The notes: generated by a model not told the origin, from the letters alone. Positions 25,010-33,896 are shown, counted from the first letter of the stretch. The stretch: DNA of 34,869 nucleotides from Acidobacteriota bacterium (GCA_016210985.1 JACQTD010000235.1:1-34869), one strand, 5' to 3'. Translations and numbers: made by a program.

Positions 25010-26956
25010 TTGAAATCCCAGGTCAGTGATCTGAGGAAAAAGATCGGTCTTCGATCGCGACTTATTATTACGGCCTTTCTCGTGGAGGTGACGGTTGTCG
25101 CGATCGCAGGGGTTGTTGCCGCGCGGGGCGAGCTGCGCGTGGTGGAGGAGGCGATGCGATCCTTCTACGTCACTTTCGCCAAATCGTCCGCGGAACTTTG
25201 CAAGGATGCTATGTGGAGCCGCGACGTGCTTTTCCTGGACGATTACGTCGAGGCGGCCAAGCGGGATCCTAACCTGCTCTATCTCATCATTCAGGATCGT
25301 GAAGGCGTCGTAATAGCCAGCACGGATAGCCGGCAGATCGGCAAGCGCCTTTCGGATCCCATCAGCCAGAAGGCCAACGAAGCCAGCTCAGAGTTGGTTC
25401 AAGTGCTCGATGATCCACCGCCGGGTCGCGATCACTGGCTTTTCAAAGCCGAAGCTCGCCAATTCGACATAGCGGTTCCGGTCTCCTTTTTGAAGGAAGC
25501 GGAGATGGTCGGACGCCTGCGGGTCGGCTTTCTCGCCAAGAGGGTCTGGACCGGAATCATCGAACGGGTGGGCATGCTGGTATTGATGATTCTGACCGTC
25601 TTCGCCGCCGGAACGTTCATGGGTGTATGGGTCGATCTCAAACTTCGGGGGAACGTCCAACAGTTGATCTCCGTGGCCGGGCAGATGGCTGACGGGGATC
25701 TGAGCCAGCGGGTGGATATCAAGACCGCGGACGACCTTGAGCAGCTGGGAAACTCGTTCAACAAGATGGCGGAGCGCATACGGCAGCGGGAAATTGAGAA
25801 TCAAAAGATGCAGGCGCAAATCAGTCAATACACGGCTGAGCTGGAAAACCTGGTGGCGGGGCGCACCAGGGAACTGGAGAAGGAGAAGCGCCGATTAGAC
25901 GGCATCGTCGGCGCGGTGGGAGCGGGCCTGGCGCTGCTGGACCGAAGGAAACGGATCCTTTGGGCGAACAAGACGCTTGAGACCTGGTTCGCCTCACTCA
26001 AGGGCATCAACGGAGACTCCTGCTACCAAACCCTTTGGGGTGAAGATTCGCAATGCTCGGATTGTCCCTCGGAACGCTCCTTCAGGACAGGTCGTGTTAC
26101 CCATGGGGAGAAAATACTCGCAAGAAATGGTGATACGCTGTATTTTAGGATCACTTCCTCTCCCATCAAGGATGCCCAGGGAACGGTCATTGAGGTGGTG
26201 GAGCTTATTCAAGATATCACCGATCGGAAGCAGATGGAGGCCAAATTAATCCAAACGGCGAAGTTGGCTGCGGTAGGAGAGCTGGCGGGAGGGGTGGCGC
26301 ACGAGATCAACAATCCCATCGCCATCATTCTCGCCAAGTCCAAGCTGCTGGTCTCGAACTTTGGCGGCCGACTACCGGCAAAAGTGGTTTCTGACGTGGA
26401 AAAGATCGAGAAGCATGCAGAGCGTGTGGCCACGATCGCTCGCGGGTTGCTCACGTTTTCGCGCCAGTCCGTAGGTGAGCGCGGGCCCACGAACATCAAT
26501 ACGATCCTTGCCGAGGCTGTGTCGCTCGCTGATCACCGGCTGAGCGTTGAGAATATGAGGGTAAATATGCAGCTGCGACCCAATCTCCCCAGTATTAGGG
26601 GCAATGCGAACGAGTTGCAGCAGGTGATTATCAACATGTTGAATAACGCGGTCGATGCGATGCCCGACGGCGGCCATCTGACCATTACGACGGACGTGGC
26701 GAGCGAGACCGACGTCGGTGGCGCGCGGCGTGAGTACGTAATTTTAACCATCGGTGACACCGGTAGTGGAATACCTGAGACCATCCGTGAGAAGATTTTC
26801 GATCCTTTCTTCACCACCAAAGAAGTCGGCAAGGGAACGGGGCTCGGCCTTTCCGTAAGCCACGGCATCGTAAAAAGTCACGGCGGGGAGATCCTGGTTG
26901 ATAGCCAGGCGGGAAAAGGAACGCTCTTCACAGTAAAACTGCCGTGTCAGAGCTGA
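25010..26956 (+). CDS. Membrane sensor histidine kinase (sensor-HAMP-PAS-HisKA-HATPase)
   Basis: A 648-residue two-component sensor. Layout: membrane helix about 17-38, a periplasmic sensor of about 145 residues, a second helix about 183-208, HAMP ([20 protein letters not shown]), a PAS domain about 295-405, then the kinase core. H431 in [10 protein letters not shown] is the phosphorylation site. The N box is [15 protein letters not shown], and G boxes are GDTGSGIPE and [12 protein letters not shown]. The PAS carries three cysteines in [16 protein letters not shown], a pattern common in sensor PAS domains whose ligand is not settled. The start is TTG at 25010 after GAGGG; no ATG fits better. 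It is followed by a CopD-like gene and a sigma-54 regulator and presumably controls cytochrome genes nearby. Confidence 0.92.
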   Translation: MKSQVSDLRKKIGLRSRLIITAFLVEVTVVAIAGVVAARGELRVVEEAMRSFYVTFAKSSAELCKDAMWSRDVLFLDDYVEAAKRDPNLLYLIIQDREGVVIASTDSRQIGKRLSDPISQKANEASSELVQVLDDPPPGRDHWLFKAEARQFDIAVPVSFLKEAEMVGRLRVGFLAKRVWTGIIERVGMLVLMILTVFAAGTFMGVWVDLKLRGNVQQLISVAGQMADGDLSQRVDIKTADDLEQLGNSFNKMAERIRQREIENQKMQAQISQYTAELENLVAGRTRELEKEKRRLDGIVGAVGAGLALLDRRKRILWANKTLETWFASLKGINGDSCYQTLWGEDSQCSDCPSERSFRTGRVTHGEKILARNGDTLYFRITSSPIKDAQGTVIEVVELIQDITDRKQMEAKLIQTAKLAAVGELAGGVAHEINNPIAIILAKSKLLVSNFGGRLPAKVVSDVEKIEKHAERVATIARGLLTFSRQSVGERGPTNINTILAEAVSLADHRLSVENMRVNMQLRPNLPSIRGNANELQQVIINMLNNAVDAMPDGGHLTITTDVASETDVGGARREYVILTIGDTGSGIPETIREKIFDPFFTTKEVGKGTGLGLSVSHGIVKSHGGEILVDSQAGKGTLFTVKLPCQS

Positions 26957-27038
26957 GTGGGAGATTTTCGGTTTCCCATCCTGGGCGCTGCAGCCGAGGC
27001 GCGTTCCCCGCAGGCTAGGCGTCAGCGCTGGAGGTCCT

Positions 27039-27536
27039 ATGTATCAGGTTGATGTTTGGTTACACGTCTTGATGGCCTCCGTCTGGGTTGGTGGCCTCCT
27101 CTACACCGGAATGATCGTGGTTCCTTTCACCGCCGGGTTTGCCCCCGAGGAGCGTCGGCAAATCATGCGCGGGCTGGCCCGCCGCTTTCGCTGGATAGGC
27201 TGGGGTGCTCTAACCCTTGCGGTTCTGACCGGAATCGCCGGCCTCGCCTTGCGTCTTTCTACGGTCCGGATGGGGCAACTCCTTAACGGAGAGGCCTTCG
27301 ATCCGGACAAGATGAATGCGTCGGTGGTGGCATGGCTGCCCTGGAAGCTCTTCCTGGTGGCCAGCATGGTCCTGCTCATGCTTCTTCATGATGTTCTGAG
27401 CCTGCGCGCCGCTCAGTCCCTTCAGGTCTCATGCGGTTCAGATCCCCGCAGTCGGATCGGCACGATCGCAGCCAGCATGGCGACGCTGGTGGCGCTCGCC
27501 GTACTCTATGTTTCAGTACGGCTCGCGCACGGATGA
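27039..27536 (+). CDS. CopD-like four-helix membrane protein
   Basis: A 165-residue membrane protein with four hydrophobic helices, starting after GCTGGAGGTCCT. The N-terminal phrase DVWLHVLMASVWVGGLLY, with a His in the first helix, and the HD motif in LLMLLHDVLSL resemble the CopD/DUF2269-type integral membrane family, some members of which bind haem or copper. It is set between a histidine kinase and its likely response regulator, so it may act as an accessory sensor for redox state or metal (inference). Confidence 0.7.
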   Translation: MYQVDVWLHVLMASVWVGGLLYTGMIVVPFTAGFAPEERRQIMRGLARRFRWIGWGALTLAVLTGIAGLALRLSTVRMGQLLNGEAFDPDKMNASVVAWLPWKLFLVASMVLLMLLHDVLSLRAAQSLQVSCGSDPRSRIGTIAASMATLVALAVLYVSVRLAHG

Positions 27537-27613
27537 TGGGATTACTTCCAACTTGATGCTTTCGCCGCGGAAATCTCGCTATAGGGTAGCTTTCCTCTCG
27601 GAGCGTGGTATTC

Positions 27614-29002
27614 ATGCCCATGTCACGAATTCTGGTTGTAGATGACGAGGCGGACATGCTCGAAGTTTGTCAGGACACGCTCGCCGTGCTCGGGGTCGAG
27701 GTCGAGACGGAGCGCCTGGCCACGCGCGCCCTGGAACGATTGAAAGGAAACGCCTTCGATCTGATGATCGCGGATCTGAAGATGCCTGGGATGGACGGTT
27801 TGGAACTGCTCAGGCAGGCGAAGGAACTCGATCCGGAGATGCTCGTGTTGATGATCACTGGCTACCCGACGATCGAAACCGCAGTCGAGGCCATCAGGCA
27901 AGGCGCCTTCGACTACGTCGCCAAGCCGTTCGCGCCGGATCAGCTTCGGGTAACAGTTGAACGCGCGCTCCGGCAGAAGCGGTTGCGGGATGAAAATCTC
28001 CTGCTTCGCCGTCAATTGGCCTTGATTTCCAATTCCGTCGAAATCGTTGGTCAAAGCGCGGCCATACAAGGAGTTCTTGAGCTCATGCGGCGCGTAGGGC
28101 CGACGGACTCGAACATTCTGGTCATGGGTGAGAGCGGGACAGGCAAGGAACTGATCGCGCGAGGCATCCACGCGCAAAGCCGCCGGCAGCAGAAGTCGTT
28201 TGTTCCCCTCGACTGCGGTGCCTTACCGGAGACGCTCGCGGAGTCCGAACTCTTCGGTTACGAGAAGGGCGCTTTCACCGGCGCAACCGTCCGAACTCCG
28301 GGCCTGCTGGAAATCGCGAACGGCGGGACTTTCTTCCTCGACGAAGTATGTGAGCTGACCGCCCCTCTCCAGGTCAAGTTACTACGGGTACTGCAAGAGC
28401 GGCAATTCCGGCGTGTGGGCGGCCGGCAACTCATTGCGGTCGATGTACGGATCATCGCGGCCACCAACCGAAACGTTCCCAAAGAGGTGGAGTCCGGCCG
28501 CTTCCGCGAGGATTTGTACTACCGATTGAACACGATTGTGATTCACGCGCCACCGCTCAGGGAACGGCCGGAGGACATTCCGCTGCTGGCGACTCACTTC
28601 AGCCAGAAATTCGCCGGCAATAGCTCTCACAAGATCGGGGGCATCGCGCCCGAGACGCTGCAAGCCCTCTCCGCCTATCCTTGGCCGGGCAATGTGAGAG
28701 AACTCAGCAACGTGATCGAGCGAGCCGTCTCGCTCTGTCGCGGTGAATATGTCGACGTTTGTGACTTGCCCGATGACCTGATTCACACCGAACGAGTCTG
28801 CGTTCCCCTCTCATGGGAGCATACCTACCATCGTGCCAAACGCGAGGTGATCGAAGCCTTCGAGAAGGATTACCTCTCGCGAATGCTCCTTGAAAGCGGC
28901 GGCAACATTACTCAGACAGCTCGAATCGTCGGCCTGCCCAGAACCTCCCTGCAAAGACTCGTACGCAAGTATCAAATCAGACTCGCGAGGCCCGATTCTT
29001 GA
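27614..29002 (+). CDS. Sigma-54-dependent response regulator (NtrC type)
   Basis: A 462-residue regulator. The receiver domain (1-120) has the acidic pair D10/D11, phospho-acceptor D54 in MIADLKMPGMDG and K in AKPFAPDQ. The AAA+ domain has Walker A GESGTGKE, the sigma-54 contact loop GAFTGA in YEKGAFTGATV, Walker B GGTFFLDEV and arginine-finger region FREDLYYRLN. The C-terminal Fis-type helix-turn-helix is GGNITQTARIVGLPRTSLQRLV. I chose ATG 27614 with GGAG ten bases upstream; GTG 27605 and ATG 27620 are alternatives. With the kinase at 25010 it forms a two-component system activating sigma-54 promoters, targets likely in the cytochrome operons. Confidence 0.95.
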   Translation: MPMSRILVVDDEADMLEVCQDTLAVLGVEVETERLATRALERLKGNAFDLMIADLKMPGMDGLELLRQAKELDPEMLVLMITGYPTIETAVEAIRQGAFDYVAKPFAPDQLRVTVERALRQKRLRDENLLLRRQLALISNSVEIVGQSAAIQGVLELMRRVGPTDSNILVMGESGTGKELIARGIHAQSRRQQKSFVPLDCGALPETLAESELFGYEKGAFTGATVRTPGLLEIANGGTFFLDEVCELTAPLQVKLLRVLQERQFRRVGGRQLIAVDVRIIAATNRNVPKEVESGRFREDLYYRLNTIVIHAPPLRERPEDIPLLATHFSQKFAGNSSHKIGGIAPETLQALSAYPWPGNVRELSNVIERAVSLCRGEYVDVCDLPDDLIHTERVCVPLSWEHTYHRAKREVIEAFEKDYLSRMLLESGGNITQTARIVGLPRTSLQRLVRKYQIRLARPDS

Positions 29003-29034
29003 CCCAACTTTCGCGTTTTGCGAAGTGGAGTGCT
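29003..29034 (+). repeat. 32-base direct repeat, copy A
   Basis: Begins CCCAACTTTCGCGTTTTGCG and matches copy B at 32343-32374 at 26 of 32 bases without gaps; all six differences are transitions. It contains a small dyad, TTTCGC/GCGAAG. It lies right after the sigma-54 regulator stop and before the 3' end of the molybdenum hydroxylase genes. It may be a regulator site or a mark of insertion of the hydroxylase segment. Confidence 0.55.
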
Positions 29035-29134
29035 GATGTATCCTGAATTGAGTGGGGTAAGCGGAAAACCCGCCATGCCACTCAGGGCACAACGGGTCTT
29101 CTTGGATAGCCCTCGGTCCTTTGTGGTATCCGGA

Positions 29135-31534
29135 TTACCTCGCATTCAACGCTTCGAGAACGCGCTCGGGCGTGAAAGGCGCCTGACGGAGCCTTGCCCC
29201 GGTTGCGTCGAAGATGGCGTTGGCGACGGCACCGACGATGCTGACGGTGGCAGCCTCACCGGCACCTGAGCCGGTCCCCAGCTCGGGACGATTGATCAGC
29301 ACCGACTCGACCCGGGGAAACTCGGTCATCTTGAGGTAGGGATAGCTCAGCCAGTCGAGCGTGGAAACCCGGCGGCCATCGTGCTTGATCTCTTCCCACA
29401 GCGCCCGGCTGGTGGTCTGAGCTACCTGCCCCTCGATCTGCTGCCTTAGCGATTCGGGGTTGACGATCAACCCGATGTCATGGGCAACCACAGCCCGAAT
29501 AGGACGGACCGCTCCTGTGGCTTGATCGACCTCAACCTCCATGACTGTAGCCACATAGGCCTGACTTCGCGGTCCGTAAGCTATCCCGCGGCCCCTGACC
29601 ACCCCGGAGCGATTGGCGACATGGGCTGGGTTAGGTGACGGACGGGTGTCCCAGCCGAATCTCTCCGCCGCGGCAGCGATCACATCCATACCGCGTGCCT
29701 GGGCAGGATCGGCGGGATCGAGGTGGCGTAAGCGGAATTGAACCGGGTCAGCGCTGACAGCCGCTGCCATCTCGTCAATGAAGCTCTCTGAAGCGAAAGT
29801 GGTAGCCGGCTGGCTAGGCGCTCGCAGCGGCGCTGTAAGGAAGAAGGTTCCTCCCGTCGGATTGCCGCCCATCACCCTGAAAGTGGCCGACCCCCGACCG
29901 AACTTGTAGCGCTCACCCGAACTGTTGTTGTTTGCAGTAGCGCCCCACGAGTCGAACTCGTATGCGATGACGTTCCCGGAGGCATCCAGTCCGGCTTTGA
30001 TCTTGAATAGATGAATCGGTCCATAGCTCTCCCATCCGTGGGTGTCCTCGCGGAACCACTGCACCTTGACAGGCCTGCCCACGGCCGCGGACATCACTGC
30101 CGCGTCCACACCGACAATGGGATTGCCATTGTTGCTGCCGTAACTCCCCGCGCCCCAGCGCCATAGCACCCTCACCTTATCCGCCGTTTCGTCGGCGGGG
30201 ATTCCCAGGGCGAGGCGCACGTTGTTTCGGAGGGTATGCGTGGCTTGGGTGGACGACCAGGCTTGCGCGCTGACCACCTTGCCGTCGCTATCTAGCTTGA
30301 CGTCGCCTACTGCAGCCACTGACCCCATCGATGCGTGGGCCTGAAACGGAAACGTGTACGTTGCCTCCAGCACCTTGTCCGCGATCGCCAAGGCTGCTTC
30401 CAGGTCACCATTCTGTCTCGTGCTCGTAGTCCGGCCTACGGCGAGGAGGTGCTGGTAGAGGTCGGCAGGTATCTCAGGCGGTTCGGCCCAAGTCACCTTC
30501 AACTTGGAGGCTGCCTCGACCGCCTGTTCCTCCCGCTCGCAGATTACACCGACGAAGTTGAACTGCCCGCCCAAGCCTTGCACACCACCCAAGTGGCCAG
30601 CAGCCACAATCTTCACCAGACCCTTCACATCGGCCACTGAACTCTCATCGACGTCCAGCAGCACGGAGTGCTGGTACAGGGATTGGCCACGCGGCCTAAT
30701 GGCGCGACCATAGAGCATGCCCGGCAACCTTACGTCGTGGACATACTCCTCCTCGCCAGTGAGCTTAACTGGGATGTCGACCCTGGAGATGGGTTGGCCG
30801 ATGATCTTGTACTCCTGCCAAGGCTTCGTCCCCTCGAAATTGCTGGGGATCTCCACGTCGAATCGCTTGCCGGCAATCAGCTCGGCATAGCTCACGGACT
30901 TTGTGGCCTCCGTCTTCACGCTGACGACGCCGTCATGCACGGTCAAGTCGGACGGAGAAACCCCAAAGCGCTCGCCGGCAAGCTCCAGCAGCTTCGCCTT
31001 GGCTGCAGCGGCCGCCCTCCGGAACTTCGCCCCAGACAGGTTGGTGGCGCGGCTGCCAAACATCCCCCCATCGTTTGCGACAAGGCCCGTGTCGCCTAGA
31101 ATCACCCTGATTCGGGCCATGGAGACTTCCATCTCTTCGGCCACCCACTGGATATATTGCTGGGAGATGCCCTGTCCGAGATCTACCAAGCTTGTCAGGA
31201 TGGTGACCCCGCCGTCCTGGCCGACTACGAGGTAGGAATCAACCTGATCGATCGGCGGATCAGCCAGGGCAGTGGCCGCTTCAACGCCCGTGCCGGCAGC
31301 CCCGGTCATACCGGCGGCTTCAACCGTGGAACCACCTGTGATCTTGGCCGTGGATCCCGCCACGCCGAAGCCTACTACCATGACGCCGACGCCCTTGAGA
31401 AAATCCCTTCTGGCAAAGCCAGCTTTGGTCTGCCCGGGCTTCGACAGATTAATCGGAAAACCGTTCTCGTAGAGCACTTCAGGTTCGTTCTCGTGCTCAT
31501 ACGTTGCGTTAGGGATGTAATGCTCTTTTCTCAT
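29135..31534 (-). CDS. Molybdopterin-binding subunit of an IorB/CoxL-like molybdenum hydroxylase
   Basis: A 799-residue large subunit of the xanthine oxidase family, closest in plan to isoquinoline 1-oxidoreductase beta / periplasmic aldehyde oxidase. The start at 31534 overlaps the small-subunit stop (ATGA) and has GGGAGG upstream; the longer frame to 31864 reads through that gene. A twin-arginine signal FARRDFLKGVGVMVVGFGVAG begins only after about 40 residues, an unusually long leader. Family blocks: VDLGQGISQQYIQWVAEE, NDGGMFGSRATNLSGAKFR, VRVLWRWGAGSYGSNN, FFLTAPLRAPSQPATTF, and the active-site Glu in GTGSGAGEAATVSIVGAVA. It should hydroxylate an aldehyde or N-heterocycle in the periplasm with molybdenum cofactor; the substrate cannot be read from sequence. 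Confidence 0.93.
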   Translation of the reverse strand: MRKEHYIPNATYEHENEPEVLYENGFPINLSKPGQTKAGFARRDFLKGVGVMVVGFGVAGSTAKITGGSTVEAAGMTGAAGTGVEAATALADPPIDQVDSYLVVGQDGGVTILTSLVDLGQGISQQYIQWVAEEMEVSMARIRVILGDTGLVANDGGMFGSRATNLSGAKFRRAAAAAKAKLLELAGERFGVSPSDLTVHDGVVSVKTEATKSVSYAELIAGKRFDVEIPSNFEGTKPWQEYKIIGQPISRVDIPVKLTGEEEYVHDVRLPGMLYGRAIRPRGQSLYQHSVLLDVDESSVADVKGLVKIVAAGHLGGVQGLGGQFNFVGVICEREEQAVEAASKLKVTWAEPPEIPADLYQHLLAVGRTTSTRQNGDLEAALAIADKVLEATYTFPFQAHASMGSVAAVGDVKLDSDGKVVSAQAWSSTQATHTLRNNVRLALGIPADETADKVRVLWRWGAGSYGSNNGNPIVGVDAAVMSAAVGRPVKVQWFREDTHGWESYGPIHLFKIKAGLDASGNVIAYEFDSWGATANNNSSGERYKFGRGSATFRVMGGNPTGGTFFLTAPLRAPSQPATTFASESFIDEMAAAVSADPVQFRLRHLDPADPAQARGMDVIAAAAERFGWDTRPSPNPAHVANRSGVVRGRGIAYGPRSQAYVATVMEVEVDQATGAVRPIRAVVAHDIGLIVNPESLRQQIEGQVAQTTSRALWEEIKHDGRRVSTLDWLSYPYLKMTEFPRVESVLINRPELGTGSGAGEAATVSIVGAVANAIFDATGARLRQAPFTPERVLEALNAR

Positions 31535-31995
31535 GCCGCACCTCCCGTATACTGCTGAATAGCCGCAAGGATGCGCTGATGGGTACCGCAGCGGCAGAGA
31601 TTGCCGACGAGGGACTCCGCGATCTGCTCGAACGTCGGGCTCGGGTTGGCATCGACGAAGGCCTTGGCCTGCATGATGAAGCCGTTGATGCAGTAACCGC
31701 ACTGGGCGGCATGGTTGTCGAGGAAGGCCTGCTGAATCGGGTGCATCTTGGCGGTGCTGCCGAGGCCCTCGAGCGTGGTGATTTCGAATCCGCCGACGAG
31801 CGCGACGGCGGTGATGCAGGAACGAATGGCTTCGCCTTCCACGATGACCGTGCAGGCTCCGCACTGACCCAGTCCGCAGCCGAACTTGGGGCCGTTGAGG
31901 TTCAGGTCGTTGCGGAGGATATAAAGCAGCGGAGTCTCGGGATCGACGTCGACCGGGTAGGTCCGACCGTTTACCTTCAGACTAATTACGCTCAT
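31531..31995 (-). CDS. [2Fe-2S] subunit of a molybdenum hydroxylase (IorA type)
   Basis: A 154-residue two-domain iron-sulfur subunit. The plant-type [2Fe-2S] site is CGLGQCGACTVIVEGEAIRSC, and the second cluster is CGYCINGF...LCRCGTHQRI. Length and motif order match IorA/CoxS-type small subunits. It starts at ATG 31995 after AGGAGGCAGACAAAGC and its stop overlaps the large subunit start. It has no signal of its own and would be exported with the twin-arginine large subunit. Electrons from such enzymes often go to a cytochrome c, for which the small protein at 32600 is a candidate. Confidence 0.95.
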   Translation of the reverse strand: MSVISLKVNGRTYPVDVDPETPLLYILRNDLNLNGPKFGCGLGQCGACTVIVEGEAIRSCITAVALVGGFEITTLEGLGSTAKMHPIQQAFLDNHAAQCGYCINGFIMQAKAFVDANPSPTFEQIAESLVGNLCRCGTHQRILAAIQQYTGGAA

Positions 31996-32342
31996 GCTTT
32001 GTCTGCCTCCTGTTGGGAATCAATGTTGGACAAATACCGGTGCTCCGGAGAGACGTGCGAAACCGAAAATGCCCGCCCACGAGACCGATGGAGAACGCGT
32101 TAGCGGATCCCCTCGTTACTGTGGGAATTCGCACGCGGAATCTATGGAAATATCTGCCGGTTACCTACTGAGTACACCTTAAAGAGAAAAGTGCAAAGAA
32201 GAAAATGATTCCATAAAATATCTTGTCATATCCCCACAGCCCAAGCAATGGGAATAGCCACGGTGCAGAGCCGTATGTTTAAACGGTTCGGTTGTTTTGG
32301 GGAGTGAGGGGGACGTGAGAATCACTTGCGGGTGGGTGTCAG

Positions 32343-32374
32343 CCCAGCTTCTGCGTCTTGCGAAATGGAGTACT
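32343..32374 (+). repeat. 32-base direct repeat, copy B
   Basis: Begins CCCAGCTTCTGCGTCTTGCG, aligned ungapped with copy A at 29003-29034 (26 of 32). It lies about 350 bases upstream of the hydroxylase small-subunit start, so the two copies flank the hydroxylase genes in the same orientation. Upstream distance also fits an enhancer site for a sigma-54 regulator. Confidence 0.55.
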
Positions 32375-32451
32375 TCGGAGTAGTTCGAGGTCAAATCATA
32401 CGGGGACGGCGTGTCCTGCAAATTGAACAGCCTCTTCTATGTCAATACAGA

Positions 32452-32471
32452 AGTGACAGTAATTAGTCACT
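32452..32471. promoter_or_regulatory. 20-base palindrome AGTGAC-N8-GTCACT
   Basis: Perfect six-base arms around an AT-rich centre (AGTAATTA). It lies in the intergenic region, about 455 bases upstream of the molybdenum hydroxylase start and 130 bases past the small cytochrome stop. It looks like a dimeric regulator site; the regulator is unknown. Confidence 0.4.
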
Positions 32472-32599
32472 ATCGTTTCGTTTCGCCAACGGCAGCCATG
32501 AGGACGAACGACTTGGTCGGACCAGAAGCCGGAGCCCGGCTAGAAAAAGTCAAACCGGCACGGAAGTTGGGTTAGGCCCGACAACGATCAGCCACCTTT

Positions 32600-32851
32600 T
32601 CATTGCCCTCCCAACTTTTTGGCCGTGGGAGTGCCGCTGCCCCCCGTCTCGCAGTCCTTCAAGGACTTCTTCTTCTCATAGCACTTGCCGACTTCATTCA
32701 GTTCCTTGGCGCCGTTCTTGACGTGGCAGGCAATACAGGCCTTCCCTTCCTTCTTTGTATACTCCGTCTTACCGTGGACGAGCGTAACCGTGAAGACTGC
32801 AAGGACCGCTCCCACGAAGAGCAATTTGATCGAGCGAACGAGCGGTTTCAT
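32600..32851 (-). CDS. Small exported monohaem cytochrome c
   Basis: An 83-residue protein from ATG 32851, which has GGAGGAAAGACTG before it (the upstream Met at 32887 is less likely). A signal peptide (IKLLFVGAVLAVFTVTLVHG) is followed by one haem motif, ACIACHVKNGAKELN, and a basic, Cys-containing segment CYEKKKSLKDC that might form a disulfide. There is no Met after the haem motif, so the sixth ligand is not evident. It is divergent from the Spy-like gene with a set of inverted repeats between. It could accept electrons from the molybdenum hydroxylase encoded downstream on the same strand, but 600 bases separate them. Confidence 0.8.
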   Translation of the reverse strand: MKPLVRSIKLLFVGAVLAVFTVTLVHGKTEYTKKEGKACIACHVKNGAKELNEVGKCYEKKKSLKDCETGGSGTPTAKKLGGQ

Positions 32852-32997
32852 CAGTCTTTCCTCCATATTTAACCTAGCCTTTCCCAAATCCTCGACTGGG
32901 AGATCCGGTTAGGCCGCTTACGTGAACTGCGCTCCGCGGAATCCCTAAGTCAACAATGACAATGCAACTCCCGAACCAGTGAAGTCAATCTACTAAC

Positions 32998-33099
32998 TCA
33001 CCGAAATAGGTGAATTTAACCCGCCAACCCAAGTCGAATGTGGTCAGCTTGCGCACCACACTGGGTGATTTCACCCGGAACTGGTGAATACTCTCACCA
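32998..33099. promoter_or_regulatory. Cluster of four inverted repeats in a divergent promoter region
   Basis: Between the small cytochrome (minus) and Spy-like (plus) genes, within 102 bases: TCACC-N6-GGTGA (32998-33013), TGTGGT-N10-ACCACA (33039-33060), GGGTGA-TT-TCACCC (33063-33076) and TGGTGA-N6-TCACCA (33082-33099). Three share the GGTGA/TCACC core. Such a cluster suggests repeated binding of one dimeric regulator controlling one or both genes. Confidence 0.6.
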
Positions 33100-33179
33100 C
33101 CCCGCACTGCCAAGAAATCTAAACCATTCCCTCTGTTCAACGCTCTAAAGAGTATGTTGATGAAATACTGGAGGAAAGG

Positions 33180-33746
33180 ATGAAGACAAATCATTTCGTA
33201 CTAATAGCACTGGCTATACTGACGCTCGGCCTTTTGAGTTTCGCGGTGCTGGCATCGCCCGGACAGGATGCCCGGTTTCGAAGGCCCTTTCCACGGCCCT
33301 CTCACCACCGGGCCATCCCCGCCGAATGGCGGGAGAAGCTTGGACTCAACGAGGAGCAGGAGCAGCGGCTTCGCGAACTCGAGCTCAAGACCCGGAAAGC
33401 CGCAATTCAAGCAGGAGCGAACCTGAGATCCCACCGGTTGGAATTGGAGCAGTTACTCCTGGCGGAATCGCCTGACCGATCTGCTATCGATCAGAAAATC
33501 AAGGAGATGTCTGAAGCCCGCTCGGCGCTGATGCGTAACCGTATCGAACACCGTCTCTCGCTGCGGGGAATCCTGACGCCCGAGCAGCTAGAGAAACTCG
33601 CAAAACTCAAGTCGGAGCTTGCTGAAAGAAGGTCTGAGCGTCGGATGGAAAGAATGCACCCAGGTCGCCCCGGGTCGGCTGGTCCGTTTGCCGGACCTCT
33701 GCCGCCCGATGATCGTCCGCCTGCTCCTCCTAACATGGAGCGGTGA
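33180..33746 (+). CDS. Spy/CpxP/ZraP-like periplasmic protein
   Basis: A 188-residue exported, highly charged helical protein. The signal peptide is FVLIALAILTLGLLSFAVLA. The core WREKLGLNEEQEQRLRELELKTRK, a helical hairpin, and the C-terminal GILTPEQLEKLAKLKSELAERR match the LTxxQ-type repeats of the Spy/CpxP/ZraP family of periplasmic chaperones and metal-stress proteins. A Pro-rich tail (PLPPDDRPPAPPNMER) follows. Translation starts after TGGAGGAAAGG. The inverted repeats upstream suggest tight control, perhaps by a metal- or envelope-stress regulator not in this window. Confidence 0.88.
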   Translation: MKTNHFVLIALAILTLGLLSFAVLASPGQDARFRRPFPRPSHHRAIPAEWREKLGLNEEQEQRLRELELKTRKAAIQAGANLRSHRLELEQLLLAESPDRSAIDQKIKEMSEARSALMRNRIEHRLSLRGILTPEQLEKLAKLKSELAERRSERRMERMHPGRPGSAGPFAGPLPPDDRPPAPPNMER

Positions 33747-33747
33747 T

Positions 33748-33772
33748 GGTGCGGGTGGCCAACCCCGGCACC
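33748..33772 (+). terminator. Hairpin just after the Spy-like stop codon
   Basis: GGTGCGGG (33748-33755) pairs with CCCCGGCACC (33763-33772) with one bulge. It starts one base after the stop codon. No U-run follows. Confidence 0.35.
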
Positions 33773-33872
33773 AGATCCAGCAGAGGGGCGGCCGTCACCG
33801 TATCCGGCGCCGCCACCGTGCCCTCACCCAATTTGCCTTCTTGAGTCCATCCCAAATCTAAAGTGCCGGTCA

Positions 33873-33896
33873 CCGCAAGCCGGTTCCGGCTTGCGG
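33873..33896 (+). terminator. Strong 11-pair hairpin
   Basis: CCGCAAGCCGG TT CCGGCTTGCGG is a perfect stem (loop effectively GTTC) about 130 bases after the Spy-like gene. It lacks a U-run but is the strongest hairpin I found in an intergenic region; it may end transcription in both directions or stabilise the mRNA. Confidence 0.5.

Larger units (their letters stand above)
31996..32599. other. Intergenic region upstream of the molybdenum hydroxylase
   Basis: About 600 bases without a convincing gene; an 80-codon minus frame at 32179-32421 has no signal, start site or family resemblance. The region carries repeat copy B (32343-32374), the palindrome at 32452-32471, and presumably the minus-strand promoter of the hydroxylase pair, though I see no strong -35/-10. 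It also takes the 3' end of the small cytochrome gene. Confidence 0.5.

Noticed and set aside
31535-31864. N-terminal extension of the molybdenum hydroxylase large subunit
   Set aside because: It reads the small-subunit gene in another frame; the ATG at 31534 has a ribosome site and the usual ATGA coupling.
32245-32260. Sigma-54-like promoter on the minus strand (TGGC...TTGC) upstream of the molybdenum hydroxylase
   Set aside because: The distance between GG and GC is one base too long, and sigma-54 spacing is strict.
32179-32421. 80-codon minus-strand frame
   Set aside because: No ribosome site, no signal or domain features, and it overlaps repeat copy B in non-coding sequence.
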